A DNA stretch of 64,000 bases from Silene latifolia (GCF_048544455.1 NC_133538.1:41799969-41863968), one strand, 5' to 3'; shown: positions 23,199-35,421, counted from the stretch's first letter. Translations and numbers: made by a program. The notes: a model not told the origin generated them from the letters alone.

Positions 23199-23980
23199 CC
23201 TATAATTACACACAATGATGAAAGTAAGAAAAAATATAACTCAAACCCTAATTTCGTGATTATTTTTTGACAAATACTAACATGCAACACATATTACTGC
23301 TTCCTATAACTTAACTGAATCTAAATAAATAATTTTTATGAAGTTAATTGAAATTTAAAGATAGTTGTTAAAGATCTTACCTTTGCACTTTGAAAGGACG
23401 AAAATCAGCAGATGAAGCTTGAAAGAGGAGATTACTTTCGGATATTGGGGTAAAATTAGGGATTTTTTTTGGGGTTAGGGTTCTGTAAAATTTTCTGGGA
23501 AAATTAGGGATTTTCTTTGGGAAGATTAATAGGTTTTATTTAGGATGATGATAGAATGAATATAGGTTAGAATAAAGACAAATAAGGGTGTGGGTTGGTT
23601 ATGTTTTGCCGCCAAAATGAACTACATTAACGGCGTTATGACGGCAAGCATAGTAAGGGCATTTGGGGAAGGAAAAAGTCAAACTGATGGGCGCCATATG
23701 CAGAAAGCTAAAAGAAGGGGTACCATGTGTAATCCGCCAAAGTTCGAGGGTACCATGGGAAAAAACCGTTAAAATAAGTATTGTTGTGGGGTAAGTTGAT
23801 TAAAATAAGTATTGTTGTTGGGTGATGTGGGGTAAGGTGATTAAAATAAGTATAAAACATTACTAAATAAGAAAATAAGGAAGGTATTGTGAATAGATGA
23901 AAAAGGAAAGAGGGAAGTTTATGTAGAATAGGAGGGAGTATATACTAATTGAGATATAGATATATTATAGTGTGGGTGTG

Positions 23981-24880
23981 CATGGGCGGATCTAGCCAAT
24001 GGGCTATATGGGCATAGCCCTATAAGAAATTTAAATAAATAAAATTTGCTGTTAATATGTATGCATGTCAATAGTTTAGTACAGGTGGTTGGAGGGGGTG
24101 CTATAACTACTAATCAACTTATAGTTGGCGTAGGCTCAAGCCCTCTAATTAGTGTTTTTTTTTTTTCATTAAATTGATACTCCATTTCTTAAAAATGTTC
24201 CACATTTTCATTTTGGGACTTTCACAAGATATTCCACTTTTCTTTTTAGTATATAAGTTGTTATTTCTACTTTCTATTATTTGTGACTTCACATTTTTTT
24301 TTTCTACTTTTGTTTTTCTCCAACATATTCTCATTCTTTTGAATCTCTCCCTGAAAGCAACGCCGAAGCATCCCAAAGAAGTGGATGTAGTAATATATTA
24401 GTCGTTAAATCATTAAATTTTCAAAAATTTGTCGGTTAGTCGATAAATAATACGAGTACGTAGTAGTTAATATTTAAACTCATATTTTGAGATATATTGA
24501 AATAAGAAGTGATAATCTCGAAAATTGAGAATGGCATAAAAAAAACATAGGTGAATTTTGATTTTATAAATTTTGAATCATATTGAAATGAATCTCGAGC
24601 ATGAGCAATTTCAAATTTATTAATTTTAATATTTATGGAATAGGAAATATGTGTATTTTTTTAAAGTACTTATTATTTTCTAATTTTTGTAGTATATATA
24701 AATGGTTGCGCGAAACAAAAGATTCTCATAAATCGGGAGAATTTATATTTATTTAAATCAATACATTATCATTTTCGGCTCATAAGTTATAAGTATCGGA
24801 CAATTTTGAACCTACAAAAATGTGTCTCTGTAGTTTCAAAATTTAGCCCGACATAGTTTCAAATCCTGGCTCCGCCCCTG
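23981..24880. mobile_element. Non-autonomous DNA transposon with GGGCGGA-type ends
   Basis: Left end CATGGGCGGATCTAGCC and right end CCTGGCTCCGCCCCTG are imperfect inverted repeats. GTGGGTGTG-like words flank both sides (23970-23980 and 24881-24900), which would fit an eight-base duplication but differ by one base. The interior is AT-rich and non-coding. The end resembles short elements common in plant promoters. The superfamily, possibly hAT, is not certain. The right end lies about 33 bases before the NAC start codon. Confidence 0.5.
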
Positions 24881-24913
24881 TGGGCTGTGGGTGTGGGTGT
24901 AATGTAAAAGTAA

Positions 24914-26500
24914 ATGGCACCGGTTGCATTACCTCCTGGTTTTCGGTTCCATCCGACGGACGAAGAGCTGGTGGCTTACTACTTGAGGAGGAAGATCAAC
25001 GGCCACAAAATTGATTTGGAGATCATCCCTGAAATCGATCTCTATCAGTTTGAGCCTTGGGAGCTGCCAAGTATGTATGCTGTCTTGTTTTGTCTTTAGC
25101 TTGTGTAAGATAGTTGTACACGTAAAACATATTCATTACAACAGTCGCTAATTAAATTAGGCACGTAACATGCATCGAATCAGACCGTTGATACATACAA
25201 TACTCGATCTACTCTGAATCTCTTGATTATAATGTTCATTAAGAGTATTGTCTAAGTCTAACCTTATTTTGCCTTGCTCTCCACCAGCTTTTGTCATGGT
25301 CAAATTATTTTTTCAACTAATTAAGTAATTAAATAATTATAATACAGAGTATTTTCTTTATCGCACTCAATTATTTATCTTTAACTAAAATATCTCTATA
25401 CTTGAATATTTACTTATTTAGGTATTTGTATACACGGCACATTTTTCTGCTTTTTCTGTTGTTAGTAAAGAGTGTTATGAAATTCGACATGAAAATTAAA
25501 ACAAAAATATACCTAGTTAATAAGTATAAAATGAAAATACACCAAAAACATTGAAATATTAATCAATTCATCACAAATAATATCTACAAAGTAACATTTT
25601 CGGTCAAATTAGTCCCTTAAACATATTCATCATCTAACGAATAATTGTAAAATCTTATATAAGGTCATCTCGGTGTAATATATTTAATACAATGCTTATG
25701 ATTTATTGATAACTTTAGTGAATCGTCTCGTAATCGTGGTCGATCCCACACAAGAATTATGCAAACAGAGCCACTTTTTTTTCTTGTTGTTTATACTTTG
25801 CTTCCTTGATATACATACATGTCTTACTTTGCTCTCACTCAAGCTTCTCCATATTTTAAGATCACACGAAACAAATAACGCCTTTAAATGGTTGCATATA
25901 TATAATCATCAAGATTCATCTGTTAATTACGACACACCTTTTACGTGTGAATGTTAGTATCGTAATTAATATATATATATAATCTTGTTTTATGTATTTC
26001 CCAATATTTAAACAAGTGACAATCCTACGGGCCGGCTTCTGGTCATATGTGACGATAATAACCTTGTTTATTTCGGCTTAATATGAAAAATCGAGTCTAA
26101 AACCTTGAGAATGCATTAGTGTTTTAATTCTCGAAATTGCACAATCCAAAAAAACGACATTTTTTGTTCAAATTAGTACGAAGAGAAGCGGGTCAATTTT
26201 AAGGTTGATGTGTCTCGAAAGCATTTTTATGATTAATCATTGCTTAATTGCTTATAGTGCTCATAAAGTCGTAATCAAGACTCTAATGTTCAATGGCAAA
26301 TGCAGGCAAATTACTATTGCCAAGCAATGATTTGGAATAGTACTATTTTAGCCCAAGGGATCGCAAGTACCCAAACGGGTCAAGGACAAACAGAGCAACT
26401 AGGGCAGGGTATTGGAAATCGACGGGTAAAGATCGAAAGGTGAGCTCCGAAATGAGAGAAGTCGGGATGAAGAAGACCTAAGTTTATGTTGAGTTTATCG
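24914..26500 (+). pseudogene. NAC-domain transcription factor, 5' part only, with two nonsense codons
   Basis: Exon 1 (24914-25070) encodes the first part of the NAC domain: [19 protein letters not shown] and [15 protein letters not shown]...AG intron spans 25071-26305. Exon 2 (26306 onward) continues with [20 protein letters not shown] and [10 protein letters not shown], the core DNA-binding part. The Trp of the conserved EWYFFSPRD segment is TAG at 26338-26340, and a TAA at 26479-26481 ends the MREVGMKKT segment. Homology fades after about 26500, before the end of the NAC domain, and no activation domain is seen. The start [10 protein letters not shown] suggests relatives of the ANAC028/045/086 group, a weak call. 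Not able to make a DNA-binding protein. Confidence 0.88.
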
Positions 26501-26599
26501 ATCAAGTACTTAAGAGGGGGATGCTTGAAATAAGTACCCTTTTAAAAATTTAAACTTTAAAGCGAAAGGATAGTTCTCGTTCAATACTGAAATAGTACA
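26501..26599. other. Junction between NAC pseudogene and copia LTR
   Basis: Short sequence with no recognisable content; the lost 3' part of the NAC gene would have been here. Confidence 0.4.
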
Positions 26600-27289
26600 G
26601 AGGCGAATTGAACAGTTTCAATGACTGTTCAAACAATACGAATTGTGTTGTTCTGTTATGTTCGTATGCGTGAAACAAGATCTATAAGAAAGAACGATAA
26701 ATAAAACAAATAAAGAGAAAAGGCACGAGACAAAAGATTTTTAACGTGGTTCGACCTACTCTCTCAAGGTCCACTTCCACCCTCTCTCTTATTAATATTT
26801 TCTTTATAACCAAACCCGATTACAAATAAAACCCCCACGATCAACCCCGATCGTGCGACTCGAGTACAACCCCGTACCCCAATAAACACTCTCTCACAAA
26901 AGTGAAAAGTACAACACAAATTGTCTCCTTATATGGTTCAATGAATTAGAACAATGGAGAACAAATTTAGCCTTATGAGTATAAGAACTTGTGTACTCAA
27001 GAACGATCTTATAAAACACGGCTTAAACTAATTTTGCAAAAGACAAGTTTGAAAACGTGAAAAAGCAATTTGCAAAAGATAAACTTGAAGTCCACGGTTT
27101 TTGCAGAAATTGAATTACAACTCTCAAAATTCAAAGTATAGTTTTCTCTTATTTTTATACGCAGCAACTATCAAACCTATCCCTTATATAATTGTCAAGA
27201 GTTGACTCAATCAAATCTCATTAGTTAGGTAACCAGAATATTCCAAAATCAAATCTTTATCTTTTCCTTTGTACGTAATATTTTTGAGA

Positions 27290-28100
27290 AAAAATCATTA
27301 TCATTAATAAATAGTCATACGACATCTACAACATATGCCAAGCTTAATCGGATACAAATCGATTACAACCATAGGAAATAAATTCTTGTTCAAAGAATGA
27401 AACACTGCAACAGAGTCTCTATCATCGATTCGCCGCAAAAGGCTTTCATCCATAAGAGGGTCTCCGAATCTTCCTTGACGAGTATCCATTTCTTCTGACG
27501 TGATTGATTGTAGCCATGAATCGGACAAAATATGTAAAACCATATAACGATCTATAACAACGCCGATCTTCTCGACTTATTAGAAAACCGCAAACGAACT
27601 GAAAAACGAAAGCTCTCAAACTGAGAGAAGGACACCACCGATAGACGGGGACAGAGCCCTCAGAAAGAGAGACGAAACAAACACGAAAGCGGAAATTAAA
27701 CAAAAACATAAAGGAAACAAAGCGGAACACAAGAAAAAAAACGGAAGCCACCGCCTCCCTACCAACCCACAACACCGCCAGATCCAAGCACCACCCTGCC
27801 ACACCACCTCAACAAACTCGACCGATAAGACCCGAACAGCCCACATACACCACGCAGACCGAGAGGAACGGACAGACCCGTACGATCCAAAACCGGGTGT
27901 GGGTAAGAAAAGGGAGGAAGGTTAATCGGAAGAGAGGAGACGGGTCGCCGGAGAAAGGTTTTGAGAGACCCCATCCCCGGCGACATGGTAGGGGGATGAT
28001 GGGTGGCGGTGGGAGGAAGGAGGAGAACGGCAGCAGCAAAGGGGGAGGATTTAGGGTTTTGTTTTTTAGAGAGAAGGGGGAGAGAAAACTAGAGAGAATA
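27290..28100 (-). mobile_element. GC-rich retroposon-like block, unclassified
   Basis: On the minus strand it begins CTCTCCCCCTTCTCTCT, followed by AAAACCCTAAATCC, a typical plant 5' UTR start, and ends in ATTAATGATAATGATTTTT, as do some plant LINE and SINE 3' ends. Base composition is unlike the AT-rich LTR around it. Several frames are open for 75-118 codons, but no domain is recognisable. It may be an internally deleted LINE or a retrocopy of a host transcript. Confidence 0.25.
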
Positions 28101-28140
28101 TTTAGTTACCTACTAAACACAAATTTCTCACTAAAAGATA

Positions 28141-28378
28141 CTCCCTCTATTTTTCTATATATGACTTTCTCACATTTCGAGACACACACTTCTCTCTTCA
28201 AAATCTCTCAAATTATATGATTAAATATAGTAATATGTATACTCATATGAAAGAATTTTTCATAAGGAATTTAATGGTATAATTTTTATAATTTTTTACC
28301 AAATATATTTTTGTAAATATTAAAGTCAAAGGCTCGCCTCGAAAAAGCAAAACGTCATATATTAAAAAATGGAGGGAG
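28141..28378. mobile_element. Stowaway-like MITE (238 bp)
   Basis: Left end CTCCCTCTATTTTTCTATA and right end TATTAAAAAATGGAGGGAG are imperfect inverted repeats, both flanked by TA (28139-28140, 28379-28380). AT-rich interior, no coding capacity. Confidence 0.75.
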
Positions 28379-28705
28379 TATATTTTTAGCACAAAAAGAG
28401 GAAACTTCAAACAAGATATTTATTGTCAAAATAATTGTTTAGGAAAACATTTTATCTTGAAATTATTTTGTCCAAAATAATAAGTCGTGATTTATTGGAC
28501 CGAACAAAAGAGTAAACCCACATTTTATACTATTACAAATTACTAAACACAGACCAAGACTTGATCCAAAGCTTCATCCGTCTTCTCTTCCGAGCAAATG
28601 CGATATACTTATGGGCCTATCATACACACGTCTAGCACACACCATTAATTAAGTGGGGATATAAGAATGAAGGACTTGTCATCATCAACATACTAGGTGC
28701 AACAA

Positions 28706-29675
28706 ATTCCCCCTTTGATGATGGCAAGTCCCTACGGAATTAAGTTCCCCCTCAACATAAGAATACTACTTTGATAACAAACATTTTCAAGACAAACACA
28801 AATAGAAAGAGGAAACATTAAGATCAGTACATAAATTAAACCATCAGTTTCCGGAACGCAAAAAGGAAAACACCATACTCAATGGTCTAAATCTAAGTAG
28901 CTACTAAGCACTATAAGTCCGCCAATCTTTCCCCCTCTTGACATCATCAAAGGAGAATGAAGGTAAAAAAGATTCAATGCATCCATCCACTGTCAAAGAG
29001 ACAAAGAAGTAGCTACCGGACACAGTCAGATAAACATCATCATAATAAATACAACACAATCTATGAGAGTACCAACAGAAAACATATTCAATAAAATGAT
29101 GTAGGCAAAATAAAAAGGGGCAATGCAAGGTAAGGTAAGGATAAAGTTAAGGTAAACAGGCTAGGATATGTGAATGTAGGTAAGTTGGGCAAGTTTGTTG
29201 TTGATAGCCACCATTTCTTTCACAACCATCCCGAGACCACAAGCCACTTCCTCTGAGAGAACCAATCGAGAATGAGCAATTTCAATAGACCCATGAGATG
29301 TACTAGACACGGTAGCATCATAACCCTGTCCACTCAAGCTAATCAATAACCCGAATATGCATAGTAATCCATATCCTCGAACAACATGTCTCTTATGTAA
29401 TGAAATATAACCGACGAAAGATTCACATGCTTAGACTTCATAACGTATTACATGCTTCAAGGTTTTTTTTTTTTCATCGAAACCTTTTTTTTCGAAGCTT
29501 TCATTTTTTTTTTTTTTTGTTTCTCCTCTTTAGCCACAAGTTTCTCAATCACAACCCCTTTATGACTTTGACAAGCATATACTAGAGGCATCAGGATGTG
29601 TGTCACGATTTTAGGGCCCCTCGATTTCCGTAGCCAGTTGCTCGGGAATGATTGCATGTGGGGTAGATATGGTGG
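28706..29675 (-). other. 3' non-coding part of the decayed copia element, with several polypurine-like tracts
   Basis: On the minus strand three GGGGGA tracts occur: beside the LTR (28706-28716), at about 28746-28752 and at 28929-28936, two of them with GATGATGNCAAG-type neighbours. Repeated polypurine tracts before the 3' LTR are known in SIRE/Maximus-type copia elements. A 61-codon frame at 29346-29161 might be a remnant of their extra ORF, but it is too short to call. The element continues at 47229. Confidence 0.45.
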
Positions 29676-29891
29676 TGTTGGAATATGTGTCCTCCGACAA
29701 TAATACGATCACAACTGTCGATCATGATGATCACATGTTTAAGTCTCATTCTAAAGAATACAATTGGGAAGTAATATTTCATCACAATCAACTCCACACA
29801 TATCGGTAATGATTGGCTGACTAGAGTTTGACATACTGTCGTGCGACGGTGGTGACCAGTTGATCCCCTTAGGTCATACCTAAAGGGTAAC

Positions 29892-32800
29892 TGTAACACC
29901 CGCTAATTTATCATTTTGACATTTAAAATTTAATTAACCATTCTATCACTTTATTTTATATTTCTAAATTATTTAATTTTATTAATTTAATTCTAAACTT
30001 GATTTTAACAAAAGCTATATTTTTATAAGCTTATTTATATAAAAATAAATATTTTTAGTCGGATAGTATTAATAGTGATAATAGTAATATTTCCGCCTTA
30101 AGCTATAGAAATATTTTCGTCTATTATAAGTCCGTCACATTTTCACATGTGAGACTAATCTATTCTCGACCTATCATATACCGACAACACATACACACAC
30201 TCACCTACTCTCGTACCCTCTACAATAATAATAATAATTATTATTATATACTCCCTCTCACTTGGACTGACCAATCCCACCCCACAAAACCCCTTCTTTT
30301 TTCTCGTGTTTCCTGTAAAACAACCAAAACCTCCTGCAACAACAAAATGAAAATCAGAGCAAACAAACACCATTTTTGGCCGTGCTACAAACCGAGATCT
30401 TATCGCCATTTCTCAACCATTCCTCTTAATTTTTGCACCATTCTTCTCCTTATTTCCTCCTTCATCTTTCAAGGTAAGAAAGACGTAATCTTGTGAAGTT
30501 TCGTCTCGACCTGTCTTATGGGTGTGACATTTTTAAGCTAATGTTGGGTGTCTTTTCGGTTTCAAGATGAAGGTTTCGAGGATCCAGATGAGAGCTCGTT
30601 TATAGTAGGCCATTTCCTCGAGGATTGAAGAAAGCTAAGGTAACGGTGATAGGTTACTCGACAAAATGTCGGGAAACTCGCCCTTCCTTACTCGGTTTTA
30701 ACTTTATTTATCGTAAAGCTTAAGTCTTTGTATGTTCCTCATGAATGGGGTTGATTTTGTGTTGATAATGTTCATTTTACACGGCTGTTTTGGTTGCCTT
30801 GGACCCGTCTCAAACTGGATTCGGGTATGAAGGGAAATATCGGGTTCACTGCGTGTTTTATGCTCATGTGCTGCTGCGGTTTATGTTTTTCGTCCTTTCC
30901 TGAATGGTGGATGGGATATTGTGTTGTGCAGTGATAGGTTCGTCCTGCCTGTGTCCTTTGTTTACGTACCGTGTCTGACCGCTTTAGTCCTGATTTTGGA
31001 CGGATTAAATGGTCCCTCGGTCTGTTCTTCTTGCTTGTGCTATCATGTAAACGTCGTCAATATCGTATGCTTTTATTTTTACCGTGTGGAAACTCGAGTT
31101 TCAGACTGCCAGAGCCCTGTTTATGCCGCCTCTAGGACTGTTTTTGTGTAGGTAGAGGGAGGGGAATAAACGAACTGTGCTTCCCTTTATTCCTTCTTCT
31201 CCTCATTGTTTGTTTCTATATGCCTTGGTGTTGGTCTCACCAAGTATGTAAATCTTGGGCCCAAATACTCTTAATACTTGGACCTGAATTCACATGATTT
31301 TTGGACCCAAACTCTTATAATTCTTAGACTCGAATGCTTTTATTATTTGGACTCACTACCCTTGTTATGCTCGGGCTCACCACCATTACATTGTTGGCCT
31401 CACCAAAATTTAATGGTTGGGCTCATCTTGTCACATGATAAAATTGTTGGGCCAAATAACCCTATACTTTGTAGTGGGCTCATAAATGAGTCACTTGTGC
31501 GTGTTTCCATTTTATCCCGTATATTTCATATAACGTAAATTATTCATTATCGCTTATCATATTTTATTTAACCGGCATGTTAATTTGAGTGGGTTTGTCT
31601 TGTTAATTCAAGTGGATTTGTCTTGTTAATTCAAGTGGATTTGTCTTGGTAATTTGAGTGGGTTGTCTTGTTAATTTAATTGGACTTGTCTAGCTTGCTT
31701 GTTGGGCTAAGTTTGTTCTATTCATTGGACTTAGGTCGCCGCTCTCGTTGGCCGCACTGCCGAGAGTTGGTTACCATACTCTTTCGATACCTCTCTCGTT
31801 GGTCGTCCTGCCGAGAGTTGGATATCTTATTTTATTTACGCCGCTCTCGTTGGCCGCACTGTCGAGAGTTGGTTACCATACTCTTTCGATACCTCTCTCG
31901 TTGGCCGTCCTGCTGAGAGTTGGATATCTTATTTTATTTACGCCGCTCTCGTTGGCCGTACTGCCGAGAGTTGGTTACCATACTCTTTCGATGCCTCTCT
32001 CGTTGGCCGTCCTGCCGAGAGTTGGATATCTTATTTTATTTACGCCGCTCTCGTTGGCCGCACTGCCGAGAGTTGGTTACCATACTCTTTCGATACCTCT
32101 CTCGTTGGTCGTCCTGCCGAGAGTTGGATATCTTATTTTATTTACGCCGCTCTCGTTGGCCGCACTGCCGAGAGTTGGTTACTATACTCTTTCGACACCT
32201 CTCTCGTTGGCCGTCCTGCCGAGAGTTGGATACCTCATATGAGTAGTAAAGGTCTTGCTTGGTTATAGATATTGGTATCTATCTTTCAAGGCAAGAGTTA
32301 TGCCTTGTGTTGTTTGTCTTGGTCCTGTCAGATACTAGGGGTGAGCTATAAGCCCTCTAGTTGCGATATGATCGTCGGGATTGATGTTCCCATCCGTTCT
32401 TATGGTGAGATGCAAGCCATAAGTATGAATGTGACACTAGTAGCCACGTCCCGTACAATGTTTGCTAAGAGGTTTTAAAAGTAACGGCTACAGTTTCTAT
32501 TTGAGCCCTTACTTGACTGCTTCACATGATTCGGATTCTAATCTCATATCTATGTTCTATTTCCTTGAAATGCGTGCTTTTGTATAAATGACCGTATTCT
32601 TGTCTTTTATACTATTTAACTGTCTCGCATGAATAGTTGATTCTTTATTATGCTAGTGTTGATCTATCTTGTCCATCTCATTTAATTGTCATGTTTAATT
32701 ATAAACTTGATGTTCATATCTTTTGTAAGTGTCTTACATGACTTACCTGTTTTAATTCTTTGTTATGTTCGATTCGACATATTGTGGCTGGGAGAACCTT

Positions 32801-33137
32801 GAGTTACTCCCCACTGACTGTGGCATTCATGTTTACATGAATGACAGGTTGTGAAGATGCTTACGTGGGGAAGACGTGTGGGCTAGCGAGAACTAAACCC
32901 TTGGACCTTAGTTTGCTAGTTTAGAAACCCCTTTATTTGTTTATTCGTGGGATATCTTTTCTCCGCCTTCTAGACTTGGGTTGTAATAACCTGAGTTTGT
33001 CTATTGTTGTCTTTATTTCATTTCATTTTTGGCACCCGCGTGTTACTCTTTAACTAGTAATAAAAAGTTTTTAAAATATCATAAATTTCCGCTTTAATTT
33101 ATTAGTTATATTTTCCGCTTTATCGCAGGGTGTCACA
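29892..33137 (+). repeat. 5' LTR of the LARD-like element
   Basis: TG...CA ends, 3246 bp. It includes a (CAA/TAA)-rich stretch near 30220-30250 and a five-unit 102-bp tandem array at 31737-32246. The short ORFs in it (for example 30149-30496) occur equally in the 3' copy and are not credible genes. Confidence 0.92.
31737..32246. repeat. 102-bp tandem repeat, five units, hairpin-forming
   Basis: Each 102-bp unit consists of two 51-bp half-units; every half carries CTCTCG and, 13 bases on, CGAGAG, which can pair as a stem. Because 102 is a multiple of three, all units stay in one frame and give spurious ORFs of about 165 codons. Some stems have decayed (CTGTCGAGAG, CTGCTGAGAG). Confidence 0.9.
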
Positions 33138-33139
33138 GT

Positions 33140-33152
33140 TGGTATCAGAGCC
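33140..33152 (+). promoter_or_regulatory. Primer-binding site for initiator tRNA-Met
   Basis: TGGTATCAGAGCC, the complement of the 3' end of initiator tRNA-Met, two bases after the 5' LTR. Confidence 0.92.
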
Positions 33153-35421
33153 TACGTTGCTCCCGACGCACACACGTGTACCCCAAATTTAAATGTGAAC
33201 TTGACCTTGATTAATGAATAAGAGATGGGTAGACTTAAGGTCCTAAAGTGGTAGTCTGTAGTGTGTTTGCTCTTTGTTAGGTTCTAACATGTTGTTGATT
33301 GCCATTTGATATTTGTTGTGCCCTTGGATCAATGACCGTGAGCTCACCTACATGAAGATCAAGATTTGGTGCCTATTGCCGGAAATTGAGGATTTGCTCA
33401 ACTTTGAAGAATGCTTCTACTTCCTTGAAGATGTTTCTCATTCTTGGTGTACCTTGTCTTATTCCTTATCTCTTGTGTTTATCCTTCTTCTAAACTCTCT
33501 TCTATTTTACTTTGAAAGCTACTCTTGTACTCCTAACTTGTCCTTTGTTCCTTACTTATCCTACCTTAACGCCTTTTGATGGTACTCTTTCTTTTGAGGA
33601 ATGTTGACCTTGGTTGGAAAATTTGACTTTTGAAGAGATTGTTTATGGTTAACCCATAATCCTGGTTTTGAGAGGTTGTGATGTTGGAATGACTTAGGTA
33701 GTGGTTGAGACATACTTAGTGATTATTATACCTAGATCCTTGATAAAGTGAGTATATTTGATTGGTGGATTCTGTGTGTCAAGTGTGAGTTGCATTTGTT
33801 ACTAAGGTTATAGAACTTGGCTTTGTTGTTTATGTTTGGGATTTGAAAGGCTCGGGAAGTGTAGTGAGACGTGTCTTGGGATACTAGTGCCTAGTACTTG
33901 ACTTAAAATGGATAAAATTGAATGGTGGAGCTGAGGATATATGATTGACTAAGTAAGTCGAGTTTTTGATTGGCTTCCATAATTCCTTCGGATATGAGGG
34001 TTTGATAATGTGTACCTTACCATATGATGTATGCTAATTATGGGATTATTAGTTGGTCTAAGTGAGTGATTTTGATTACTACTTGATGTATGGAATGAGA
34101 GTGAGACTAAGCTACGTTGTTGGAAAATCTTAACGCTTGTTTTAGTAGCTAGAAAGGATAATGGTATGGTTGACACTAGTTGGATATGAGTATAGCTTTG
34201 TTGGAAACTTTGACCTTAATCTTATGGAAGTTGTTTCTGGATGTTTGAGGATTTGGAGTGATGAGATCACACTTATAGTGGAGTACCTTGTTTCACGGAA
34301 TTGCTTAGGATGAAGTAACATGAGTGTTTTGAGGAAATCCTTGGAAGTGTTGTGATTATGAGTTTTGTTGTTAGGAAGCTTTCAGAACCGTTAGGGATGA
34401 TGTTGTTATTTGGGATTCGAGTATTTGGCGTTTCCTTCTTGTCTAATTCCCTTCTTCTTTGGCCATAAGCGTTATCGTTCATACCTCTCTTCCTCGTTTC
34501 GTCTTGCTCCTCCCTTAAGTTTGATGCTAGTGACCTATAAAAACTCTACCCTTGACATTCTTATTGTTTTGACTTCAATCCTTACCCTATGAAATTCATC
34601 ATAGCTCTTTTGACTAGTTAAGTTTGAATCCTTTTTGCATACTTGTATCTATGAAGTCAAAGTTACTTTACTTTTGTTCAATTTCTAAACTTTCAAGCTA
34701 CCAGCTTTGATTCGGTGTAAAAGTTTAAGTTACTTTTGCAAACCTTACCTATTTTAAGGGTTTGAAAATGAAAATTTGATTTAATTCTCCTTCTGTTCCT
34801 TGAGTTAGACTTCTTTAACATGATTTTAATTGCTAAACCCGAGATTCCTTTAAATTTTATACAATTCCTGTTAACTTGGATCTATTTAAAATTTCTTGGT
34901 GAAAGTTTAATGTTATATTTTCAGGAATTTGACTTCTTTTTGAATTTAAAAGTGAAACTTTTATTTCTATTTTGGCTTTTGCAAAAGAAAATTTGTATTA
35001 CCTTTTCTTTTGATTTTAACGTTGATAGGATGTTAGAACTCGTTATTGGAGACGTTTGATAACTTGTTCTACGCTGGTCGGCCGTTGATTTTTGTTTTAA
35101 ATCTATCTTTGAATTGGAAAGTTAGCGTTCTTCTGTGCACGACAAGAGCAATTTCGTTCCATGAATGAAACTTATACTTTTGAAAACTCTTCATTAATGT
35201 TTTTGAAAATATTTTGATTTTTGATTTATACAAATGATTTGCCTTTCGATCTGGTTCTGTCGGGAAATTTTATTTGAAGTTTTTGAAAGAATTTTAATTC
35301 TTACGATAAGTAACCTTTCAAACATTTTGGTTACCAAGTCCAAAATTCTAGTTTTATTTGTATAACCTTTCATTTCTATTTTTAAGTTTCAAGGACGATA
35401 CTTTTTAAAAGATTGGGTGAT
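33153..35421 (+). other. Non-coding interior of the LARD-like element
   Basis: No frame longer than about 90 codons and no retroelement domain on either strand. T-rich in the second half. The bases before the 3' LTR (AAAAGATTGGGTGAT) are a weak polypurine tract. Confidence 0.8.

Larger units (their letters stand above)
19213..23768. mobile_element. Mutator-like element (MULE), 4556 bp, with perfect 9-bp target duplication
   Basis: Terminal inverted repeats of about 105-115 bp start CGG at both ends and share CATGGTACCCTCGAACTTTGG and further words (left 19213-19325, right 23655-23768). The nine-base duplication TTAAAATAA is at 19204-19212 and 23769-23777, the size typical of Mutator elements. 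Inside lie a MuDR-type transposase pseudogene on the minus strand and a GRF zinc-finger ORF on the plus strand, in convergent orientation. The TIRs are much better preserved than the transposase frame. Confidence 0.92.
19062..23938. mobile_element. Stowaway-like MITE (about 312 bp) split by a MULE
   Basis: The left end CTCCCTCCTATTCTA and the right end TAGAATAGGAGGGAG are inverted repeats, and TA dinucleotides flank both ends (19060-19061, 23939-23940). This is the pattern of Stowaway/Tc1-mariner MITEs. The two halves are 19062-19212 and 23778-23938, with the MULE between them. The interior holds repeats of TGATTAAAATAAGTATTGTTG. It has no coding capacity. Confidence 0.8.
26600..28705 (-). 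repeat. 3' LTR of a decayed copia element, carrying later insertions
   Basis: The right end reads GGTGCAACA and is followed by AATTCCCCCTTT, so on the minus strand a polypurine tract precedes TGTTGCACC, the start of an LTR. The left part contains TTTTTAACGTGGTTCG, a word typical of copia LTRs seen in antisense. The left boundary is uncertain (26587-26650). A GC-rich block (27290-28100) and a Stowaway-like MITE (28141-28378) seem to be insertions in it. Confidence 0.55.

Noticed and set aside
27446-28039. Overlapping minus-strand ORFs of 75-118 codons
   Set aside because: Several frames are open together because the block is GC-rich; none has a recognisable domain.
30149-30496. 115-codon ORF at the LTR start, also 130 codons at 35679-36071
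   Set aside because: Present in both LTR copies, without any domain, rich in low-complexity Asn/Tyr runs from a TAA repeat, and different in length between the two copies.
31748-32246. Open frames of 108-164 codons, and 164-188 codons at 37198-37764
   Set aside because: They are translations of the 102-bp tandem repeat, whose length is a multiple of three; two overlapping frames are open at once and no start context or domain exists.
33140-33152. tRNA genes at the tRNA-like words (also 4516, 9750, 61900)
   Set aside because: Only the complements of tRNA 3' ends are present, directly beside LTRs; they are primer-binding sites.
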